DNA of 64,000 nt from Mastigias papua (lineage: Eukaryota; Cnidaria; Scyphozoa; Rhizostomeae; Mastigiidae). Under the pieces are notes generated by a model. It searched no databases. It worked only from the letters and a program-made list of their open reading frames with translations, and was not told where the DNA came from. Numbering within the stretch: position 1 is the first letter of the stretch; every line of letters starts with the position of its first letter. Made by a program: the position numbers and the translations under genes. Below, one piece after another: positions 41,286-64,000 of this stretch. Location: assembly GCA_964019165.1 (NCBI GenBank), contig OZ025274.1:1612051-1676050 (forward strand), in the 5' to 3' direction.

Positions 41286-41442
41286 CATGGGTGACAGAGC
41301 CGGGGGGATAGGGAGCTGTAGCTCTCCACTTTTTATAATAGATGTACTTTATTACGTGTATTGGCACCCCCCCCCCATATGCCCATGCAATTTTGATATC
41401 CACTCAAGGCACTCCACCAGAAATGTTGCTCTGCCGCCCCTG
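41286..41442. mobile_element. hAT-like non-autonomous element, copy D (short)
   Basis: Ends CATGGGTGACAGAGC and (minus strand) CAGGGGCGGCAGAGC. Flanks TATTG (41281-41285) and TATTT (41443-41447) form a 5-base duplication with one change. G-run and C-run near the ends as in copies A-C. 157 bases. Confidence 0.6.
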
Positions 41443-43514
41443 TATTTCTGTTCTTTTTCTAATTTACTGTCATTTAACCACAACATCCATTTAGCTTTAC
41501 GTGGTATCTGAAAAACTAAATTACAATAACACCGGAAGAAAAGTGACCTACCATACCAGTAAACCTACTTGAATCACTTTAGAAATCACTAGAAATCACT
41601 ACTTAGCGCTGTAGAAATCACTTTTCGCCACATTTTTTCGTCTGACTTTTTGGTCTGCGGATAACAGACTGACAAACCATGGACACTAAAAGTGAGCTCA
41701 TCGGAAGATGTCTGTAAGATGTTAGTTATGAAGGAAATGCGACATACGAAATGGGCCGTTGACCAATCTCGTCGAGCCTGTTAGTAATGTCTTGTTCAAT
41801 TTTTAGGATAGGCAAAAGATTAATGAAGGAATATGAATGTTTCAATTAAAAAAGACGAAGTTTTCTTTCAAGCTGAACCTTCACATACACAGACATGTTT
41901 TTTGTTCTATTGTTTTCAAGTATTCACTTTACCCGTCTCCTGGTACCTTAATGACAACAGACTGAAAATACACAAATACAACAATGTAATACATAAGTCA
42001 AATACAAATACGAGAATTCAATACGAATTAAGGAATTACACGCTTGTGTCATAAGGAACCTAGCTCAAGGCCTAATTCCAGAAGTTCCTTATTTTTGAAC
42101 TTCCAATAGTCAATTTGTACTACTAAAAGTTCCGTAATAGTTCTTTAATTTTCACTCGACATTTAGTGTCATGCATATGGTACAGACACAAGCAAACATT
42201 GAAGTTCTGAATTTTGCCTTTAATTTTGGCTATAACTTAAGACCACTGAAACATGAAAAACTCGACACAAGCATAGCAAACAATCTATGCTGGTTTTGAC
42301 TGCCAATGAATGGAACCGGCTTCTCAATTCTTTATTGTTTGGTGTTGTAAAGTATTTTCAAATTGAAAAGTTCCTTGGGGAGTTTTCCTTTAGTAGTATA
42401 AGTCCCTTTAAATATTTCGGCTTTGTACATGTAGGCTCCTTATAATAAAAAAGCATGCACATGGTATACGGTTTCGGGCTCATCAACAATGCACGTAGGC
42501 TGAAAATCATCACTTTTGACCAATCCACCCAAACTGTATGTGTGAGTACGCCTTTGACATGACCTACGCTTCCATTCCCGTTCGAGCGTACAAAGGTTTC
42601 CTTCATATTTCTTGAAAAATGTTGCCCATTTTAAGCAACAGCTTTTGACAAAGTGAACAGAACTTGCATTAAGCTCTCACTTTTTGAAGTGATTGCATCG
42701 TACGAGCACTTTGACCTTTACCAAACTACCGACCCTGTACGCGTGAGTACACTTTGTGCTTTCCCCGTTCACCGATCTGCTTACCAATCTCCCAATTCTA
42801 TTTTCTATTCTATTTTTCTATTTTCTAGAAAGTGCATGTATGCACGACCAGTATCACGCTGCGTTTTAGGCGTGGCTAAGGAGATGCTATTGGGATTTAA
42901 ATGCTTAAAGTTAACCGATTATGATATATTTCTATAGCCAATTTCATTAGAACAGGGTGATGAGCATAGGCCACCCTGGCTACTCTTGGCCATTGTCACA
43001 TTAGTAGAACGGAAAACCAATCGAGTTTCATTTCTTGGTCGCATTTGTTCATTTGCTTTTAGCCACTGGAAAACTATGATCTGAAGAATGAAGAAGTTTA
43101 TAGCCGCAGTGATCTTCCAAAAATACTGCCGAAGAGACGACAAAGATAATTTCCTTGTCAACAATCATCACCCTTCGCATGTCAGTTTGCTGATAAAAAA
43201 TCATGCTCGGCTTATCCCTCGTCAAAACCAGGCTTAACTCTGCATCACAAACCAATGTTCATTATGGTTTCGTTCTCGCTTACATGGTGCCGCTTTTTCG
43301 TGCTGTAGTGAAATTGCACAAAGCAAACTATGTATAATCATGACAAGTTACAATTCAATGGTAGCACACAATTCTTCTTTGAGCATCACTGACGGAAACA
43401 TTCACATATTTTTTGTTTCAGTCACTTGTACAGCCTTTTACTTTTTTCCTATTTGAGCCATGCTGCGTTTCGTATTACACATTCGACACTTTTCATATTA
43501 TAGAGTTAAAGTGT
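41443..43514. other. Non-coding DNA, no gene recognised
   Basis: No supported gene. Short open frames on both strands without domain resemblance. Confidence 0.4.
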
Positions 43515-43862
43515 ATAAAGGTGCTTTTTTATAAGAAAAAAGTTTATAAGAAAATGAGGCTCAAATGGCCAAAATCTTAAGAAAATCCTAAGAAAATCAC
43601 AAGGCTCAAGTTCAAGAAAATGCCAAGAAAGCCACAGTTCATCTTCCTTACATGCCAGAAATTGATATTGGCTCATTTTTGCAAACTCTCGTACAAAGAT
43701 CGAGACTTATGGTGGCCCAACAAATACAGAGTAGCCTGTTTCAGCCAGTTTATTCCTGCAAAGGTTAAGAAAATCTTAAGAAAATCTCAGCCTGAAATTC
43801 GTGAAAAGTTAAGAAAATTGAGCCTCAGGAAAAAAGGTGTTTTTCTTATAAAAAAAGACGTG
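43515..43862. repeat. Inverted-repeat element with TATAAGAAAA ends
   Basis: The left end reads AAGGTGCTTTTTTATAAGAA ... GAGGCTCAA; the right end on the minus strand reads CACGTCTTTTTTTATAAGAA ... GAGGCTCAA. Related end fragments occur near 5990, 10270, 31295 and 60245. The interior contains repeated CTTAAGAAAATC motifs. Boundaries approximate. Confidence 0.55.
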
Positions 43863-44100
43863 TATTGAAAAGTTGTTTCGTAACATATAGCCACCGCACT
43901 CTTGTTGGTAAGTGATGTCATGAGCATACGCAATGTCCCCCGGTGACTTCCTCTTTTCCGAAAATAAACTTGAATCAGTTGCTTACCGGGAATCAAAGTT
44001 CATTAAAAGACCACGTGACACCATGTTTTGCATGGATTAACCTATAAACGCCTACCCATAAGCGTTTAATTAGGAATTAGCATTTTCCTAGATGGCCGGC

Positions 44101-44108
44101 TATAAAAG
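44101..44108 (+). promoter_or_regulatory. TATA box with downstream splice donor, probable Penelope-like element promoter
   Basis: GGCTATAAAAGACGCTG contains TATAAAAG at 44101-44108, with CACGTG about 90 bases upstream. About 120 bases downstream a strong donor (AACAAG|GTAAGT, cut at 44227/44228) follows. The first Penelope-like coding remnant is at about 44640. Some Penelope elements are known to carry an intron in their 5' repeat; the link here is inference. Confidence 0.4.
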
Positions 44109-44810
44109 ACGCTGCTACCAATGTCTGTACTATTTTGATGACACTCGTCGTGGAAGAAACAGGAAGAGGGTTATCATCTGGCTCATATCGTGGGGATTAT
44201 TTAAAGAGAAGAGTTTATATTAACAAGGTAAGTAAAACTTACATTTCTGTTTGGAATTATTATTTGTAGCATTTATTTTCCATCCACACGCATTATCCAG
44301 GATATTTTTCTCATATATCCGATACTGTTCCGTTTCCAGGTAAGATATGTCTGTATGCCCAAAGAAAATCTATCCAATTGGCCCTTGCTCATGCGCACAG
44401 CCTGCCCAGTTAATATTGCACCATTATTCTACGTTCGTTATTGCTTAAAACAGAAATACAATAATTTTTTTGAGAGTGAACTACTATCCAATTGGTGTTT
44501 TTATCTTGTCTTCTTTATTGTTAGCAACCAACCTATACCATATGACTATGATTGGCAAATTTAGAAATATAGCTATGATTAAGCGTCAACGAAGCCAAAG
44601 AGCTTCTAAGAAAACTACCTACAAGAAAACATTAACCGTTTGATCTTGAATACTACAGATAAAACTGAACTAATACACAACCTCAATGATATGCATTTAT
44701 CACGATCACATATCAATCTCCTATCCAAGGGTCTAGGCTTCATACCTACACCTAAGCCCAGCTCTATGCTTCCTTGCACTAGCTTTATACTAGACTCTTC
44801 TATGAAATGA

Positions 44811-46680
44811 AAATTTCATTTTCGTCAACCATATGTAAAATATGGGCAAATGGGTTGGGGAAAACGTCAGGGGTTTTTTACCGATGCAAAGTTTTTTAGT
44901 GTCGGACGGAAAAATCGATGATTCAAGTAATTGTTCTATTTGCTTCCGTTTGTTCCGATGGCAAAGTTACATCATAATTGTCGAAGGCTTTGAATATCTT
45001 TAAAATGAAGATTGAATTTTGGCTATATATGAATCGATTGGGAAAATATTCCAATTATTATTTTAGTGTTGGACGGAATCGATAAAAAACTCTGTGTTAG
45101 CACTTTGATATATTTCATAAGATATTATCAAAACGACTTATTTCTCCGGGAAGGGCTTTATAGTATAGTAAAGGCCATCTATAATAGATTTTGATCGTTG
45201 TTATTTAATAATCTGAAAGTACACCAATTTTTTTTATTTCCTCTTCCAGGTCCTCGTGTTTTTAGTGTCGGACGGAAATGTCGGACGGAAAATTTGAGAC
45301 GAAACATCGATCTCTTCTGGAAATGACTTTTTTAGGTATAAATCCTGTCGCTACATTGAAACCAATATGAAATGATAATATTTAGTTTCTGCGGAAGTCT
45401 GTATTGTCCCAATTAATCTTGGAAAATAGCACAAAATTGCTTTTCCGTCCGACACTATTACTAATGATCCACAAAAAATTTCGTAGTTTCAATGAATTTC
45501 ATAAACGTTTAAAATACAAACTACAGAACGTTTCTAGAACAGATAAAGAATAGTCTTACATAAACTTGGCCAAAGAATAGTAAGAATATTAAAGTTAAGA
45601 AGACATGGATGTATGATAAATAAAAAAAACAGTTATGATGTACTTTGGTCATTCGTAAAAACATTTTTGTTGAAACCAATAGTTGCACACAGGGCAACGT
45701 AACCATTCTTCACCTTCATTGTATTCTTCTTCGCATTTCTGACAGTGACCATCACTGTCACTTGTTTTTTCATGCCCACAAATTATTTCGTTCTCTTCTC
45801 CATACCATTGAACATGAAAGGGCAACCCTATCGTGTTCCGACCTCTCAGTGACAATTATAACATTATCATTTTTAATCTTTTCTGAAACTTTAGAATAGC
45901 AGCAGGCTGTAAAAATACTGAAACACTGGTTTTCAAAGTAGGCACTCTGGATAGCATTTTGATGGTCATTTTTGTAACTTTCTGCAAAATCAACCTGAAC
46001 CATGAGATCATCATTTGTAAGAGATTCCTTCATTTCACGATAAGCATTGACTTGTCTCCTTTTTATATGGATATGCTCTTTCAGTACAGCAACTTCTTCC
46101 TTAAACATTTCTATCGCATTATTGAAACTAATCTCAATCCTAGCTTTGGTATTTTTTCTGTCCACTGATTGCCAACGGTAATAATAACAAGGTTTTAACA
46201 TTTCTCATTGTTAGAAGTTGTTGTGTTGTAAAATTTATTTTTATGTCGGACGGAATATTTAGTGTCACTTATTTAACACCCGTTATGGAGCATTATCTCA
46301 GAGCTAACGTGCATAACTTTTCTCAAGCTACAGGGGCAAGTGACAATTTGATGGTTTACGTTAAACCGAAGCCGAAGTGAGACCTCACTGATCTTTTAAA
46401 AATATAATTAGCTATGAATTGAGAAAAGATGACAATTTTTAAAATTTACATCTTTTATACCATTCAGTAAATACATTTACAAAGTTTGCAGGATGACTCA
46501 ATCTATCTTTACTTACTCTTTGATATTAGCTCAAAGGTTCTAAGCATTTTTCTTTTGATAATTTCCATACATATTCAAAGTAGTAGCATTTTGAATAAGG
46601 TATATGCATTTTCCATCTGACACTAAAATCAAGTGAACTGAGTCGCTATATGGCCAAAAATTCAAACGAAAATGAATTTT
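44811..46680. mobile_element. DNA-transposon-like element nested in the Penelope relic, with subterminal motif clusters
   Basis: The Penelope reading is interrupted between about 44806 and 46860. The insert's ends are short inverted repeats (AAATTTCATTTTCGT left; AAATTCATTTTCGT right, minus strand). The motif AGTGTCGGACGGAA recurs inside: plus orientation at 44898, 45064, 45263, 45279 and 46244, and minus orientation at 45443 and 46610 (last two partly diverged). It carries one minus-strand gene remnant (45649-46201). Clusters of one motif near both ends are typical transposase-binding sites. Superfamily unknown; exact ends uncertain because no target duplication was found. Confidence 0.68.
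45649..46201 (-). pseudogene. Transposase-like protein remnant with C-terminal zinc finger
   Basis: Minus-strand frame 46201-45770 reads YYYRWQSVDRKNTKARIEIS, then DDLMVQVDFAESYKND, NAIQSAYFENQCFSIFTACC and VIIVTERSEHDRVALS. A +1 or -1 shift near 45850 leads into a second frame ending CQKCEEEYNEGEEWLRCPVC then NYWFQQKC, a C-x2-C ... C-x2-C ... C pattern like a PHD/treble-clef finger. The VDF-(A/S)-E ... IQSA(Y/H)F block resembles proteins I recall as widespread, multi-copy and uncharacterised in invertebrate genomes. The acidic D and E in VDFAES could be catalytic; that is inference. The frameshift suggests it is dead. Confidence 0.6.
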
Positions 46681-48879
46681 TTTTTAAAAATTAATGCTTA
46701 ATTACAATAAAGTAGTTTATAAAGTAATGAAAAATAGAAAAGTTCAAAGCAACTTTCTTTTTTAAGTTCCCACGTTTACCTTTTTTCAAATAGATCCAAG
46801 AAATCGATTCAGTATTTTAACTATTCCGCAGACGAATGCATTTGAGATATTTTCATCGAAAAACACCTAAACATGATTTCAACCCTTTACATATTCCTTC
46901 GACATGGGAACCCCCTATTGCGGACAGTACTAGTATTGGCACATATCTTCAACAAGTATACGTTGACTGACAAGGGCGGTAAAATTGTTATCTGAAACTC
47001 CGCCAGTTATCTGAGGGAGGCTCACAGACAACTCAATGATCGACATTATTACATACAATTGGATCACAATCCCATGAGCGATCTGATTTTTGAGATTTCA
47101 ACTTTGTAACATTTCTTCACCATGTGGTGAATTGTCCTTGATTCCCACAAATTTCATGGAATAAATCGATAACGTACGATAACGTATCCCGTTGAGTTGC
47201 TCCCAAATCAGTAAACGACAAAGGTAGATAGTAAACACAAGAATACCACCAAACAACAACTTATATAAAGTAACAAAACGCGAATTCAATCAAACAAAAA
47301 TAGAAATGAAACAGTCTCACAAGTTTTTCTCGATGTTTTTCTCGATGTCTTTCTCAGTTCAAAGTTAGCACCCAAAACGTATGCTAATTGCCAACAACCA
47401 ACAACATCATATAGACTATTCAACGTTTACGTTTCTAGATCCTAGCAATAATTCCAGAATACCAATATTTTACTTACTACCTAAAATACACAAACCCAGG
47501 GGCCCTGGACGCCCAATTATATCAGGATGTAATTCATCTACAACCAACCTCTCTACTATTACCTCAAGCCAATTGTTAAGCAAATCCCATCTTATATACA
47601 GGGTACAACGCATTTTTGCGTAAAATCAAAGATTGCTGGTGACATGCCATGCAATTCTATTTTAGTGACTTTTGATGTGAAGTCACTTTATACTAACATC
47701 CCTCATGGTGAGGGAATCAATGTTTGCATAAGGGCCTTGCAATCGGCCTTCTATGGGAATGGCATCCCTTTATCAGTTAGACACTTAAGACAGATACTTC
47801 ATTTCATTCTCCAAAGAAACTATTTTCAGTTTTTAGACTATTTTTGTCTACAAACACACGGTACTGCTTTGGGGTCATGATGACGATTTGGATTTCCATT
47901 TACAATAACTATCTACCATACTTATCAAACGGGGCTAAAATATTGGCCTCATTAATAAACTGTTTTCCAAGGTGCGCTCATCATTATCTCTTACAACCCC
48001 ATTGACGGGCCTCTTGTGAAAAATTATCCTTCATTATCCCATTTAATCTGGATCCTGCACGGATCGGACAGATATTACATGAACAGCGGCTCATCACCTG
48101 CGCGACATAGCATCAGCCACACCCATAGTAGCATTCAAAAGCAACAAAAACATTAAAGATTTACTTGTTCACACAAAGTTCACTAGTCCAAGCACATGAT
48201 ATGATTCAATTATACATAGTGTTGTACTTTTTTGTGGGTTCATTCTCTACCTGATGTTATCGTACACCGTGTCCCGTGTTACAATGCTGAATATACATCG
48301 CGGTTCGTTACTCATTCATCATATTATTATTCATTTATATGTTGTTCTCTATAATATACATCTTCTGATACTACTTCTGCTCCTCGTCTGGTACGAAAGA
48401 GTGTCCCAATGGGATGCTGGGGGACCTGTGGTAATAAAAGCGTGCTATCATTAAACCCCCGAAATGCTGATCTCGGATTGATAGCTGAAGAATCGTACCT
48501 ATATTCATATACATTATGCTTCTCTCATATACATTTCCATTTCCTACATCCCTAATTTATATTATACACGATCTTTATTCATATTCTTCTATGCACTGTG
48601 ACTCATTAGCCTCATTCCCATTGCCATTCGTTGCTGGGGTTACCCTTTATTTCTTGTTTTACATTTATTATTGTTTTAAATAAACATAACGCATGATAGC
48701 AAATTTGAGCAGAAGTCATACTGTCTACGATATTTGCCCACTATCTTGTAAAGTAAGTGGAAGAACAAGAGCAACTCCACACCCACTAAGTTTTCTTTAG
48801 CTTTATTTGATTCACCCCTATAGTAAAAAAACTTAGTTCGTAGTTTCTTGTTATTGTTATTTTCTATGCTAAAGGGTTG

Positions 48880-49065
<186 letters not shown>

Positions 49066-49685
49066 TAATCGAAAGTTGTGAAAGAAACCGTAGGCCATGA
49101 ATGAGGGCTACGAAATACCAGAGCAGGTATTCAGAACAAATATGAAATACGCGTTGTTCTTCTTCATTTTCTTGTTTAGTTATTAACTGTAAGTTAGTGT
49201 AATAATTTTAGATAAGTTTACTATTTGTAAGTTTGTTTTGTATAATTATTTAATCATAATATATATTATTAGCGTTGTTTTTAATCGTTATGTTGTATAT
49301 TAAATGGAGGGTCCATGTTATCCAGCATTCGCTGAAGGGTTGCCCTTCTTGAATGATATTAAAAACAAAAATGAAAAATGAAGATAAAATGAGATATGAA
49401 ACATGGAAATATGACAGTTATTCTATAAGATCTTGCTAGGCCGGAAGTTTTATGAAAAATATCCGTCAGTTCCACGCTAAAAAGACTTGGTTTTAGAGCT
49501 GTTTTTGGTTCCAAGATATTGAGCTAGCCCTCATGACAGGTTTTACTAGCATATGTTCCTACCATTTTCGTCCGCACTTGTTTCTGGGTAATATATATTA
49601 TTCGTTGCCAAGCGCTGGTATTGAATAGACACTTACCTCGTAATACCATTTGTCACTCACCACCATTTGTGATAATTTCTTCTAG
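49066..49685. other. Upstream region of the NOS gene, nothing recognised
   Basis: AT-rich sequence. A splice acceptor (TTTCTTCTAG, ending 49685) 28 bases before the NOS ATG suggests that an untranslated first exon lies further upstream, which I could not identify. Confidence 0.35.
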
Positions 49686-49713
49686 GTTCAACGAAGGGGT
49701 GCATTGACTCGAT

Positions 49714-63939
<14,226 letters not shown>

Positions 63940-64000
63940 GTATTAGATGTAATGATTCATCCTGGATGATTTATGTCCATGAAAGTGAGCTATCTTCTTT

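Larger units (their letters stand above)
44640..48190 (+). pseudogene. Penelope-like retroelement, degenerate and interrupted
   Basis: Pieces in the right order for a Penelope-like polymerase: LSRSHINLLSKGLGFIPTPK (about 44695-44757), then after a nested insertion NPLHIPSTWEPPIADSTSIG (about 46879), LREAHRQLNDRHYY (about 47013), FYLLPKIHKPRGPGRPIISG (47470 on), LVTFDVKSLYTNIPHGEGIN (47660 on), QTHGTALGS (about 47850), and NIKDLLVHTKFTS (about 48150). Frameshifts and stops occur throughout, and the segment that should carry the RT catalytic Y-x-D-D is missing after 47880. A piece of about 280 bases (47100-47380) also does not fit and may be another insertion. No GIY-YIG endonuclease domain was recognised. 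Confidence 0.82.

Overview
This window looks like AT-rich nuclear DNA from an invertebrate metazoan. The evidence is small exons with GT-AG junctions in matching phases, a metazoan-type XBP1 that keeps an IRE1-processed intron, an animal nitric oxide synthase (NOS), an adhesion GPCR with HRM/GAIN/GPS modules, long (AT)n, (GT)n and (ATC)n arrays, and many degraded transposons (LINE, Penelope-like, tRNA-SINE and MITE types). I cannot fix the phylum from the sequence alone.

Layout. (1) About 197-14837, plus strand: an adhesion GPCR missing its 5' end; its introns hold a 27-bp minisatellite, a LINE relic and a (GT)n array. (2) 14838-18300: non-coding DNA with three small inverted-repeat elements. 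(3) 18498-21020, plus strand: XBP1, with a CRE/CCAAT-rich upstream region and a predicted 23-nt IRE1 intron. (4) 22024-25158, minus strand: ERp29-like ER chaperone ending in KDEL, convergent with XBP1, with an ERSE-like site upstream. (5) 25280-49680: about 24 kb with no host gene I can recognise. It holds hAT-like non-autonomous elements with 5-bp target duplications, a 230-bp tandem repeat broken by nested insertions, a TA-flanked MITE, a roughly 1.1-kb foldback element, LINE scraps, and a dead Penelope-like element carrying a nested DNA-transposon-like element. (6) 49714-63939+, plus strand: a nitric oxide synthase from its probable start through the oxygenase domain, calmodulin-binding segment and FMN domain. 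The FAD/NADPH half lies beyond the window.

Functional links. XBP1 and ERp29 belong to the same pathway, the ER unfolded-protein response: IRE1 splicing of XBP1 mRNA makes the active factor, and ERp29 is an ER-lumen folding factor. Their adjacency and the ERSE-like element at the ERp29 5' end make co-regulation plausible. The GPCR and NOS are signalling proteins with no evident link to them. The gene models are exon chains read by eye. In all of them the splice phases close exactly, apart from one tentative 40-nt exon (1576-1615) of the GPCR. The most unusual items are the atypical 5' loop of the XBP1 intron, the nested transposon with subterminal motif clusters, and the Gly-to-Val change in the NOS active-site motif.
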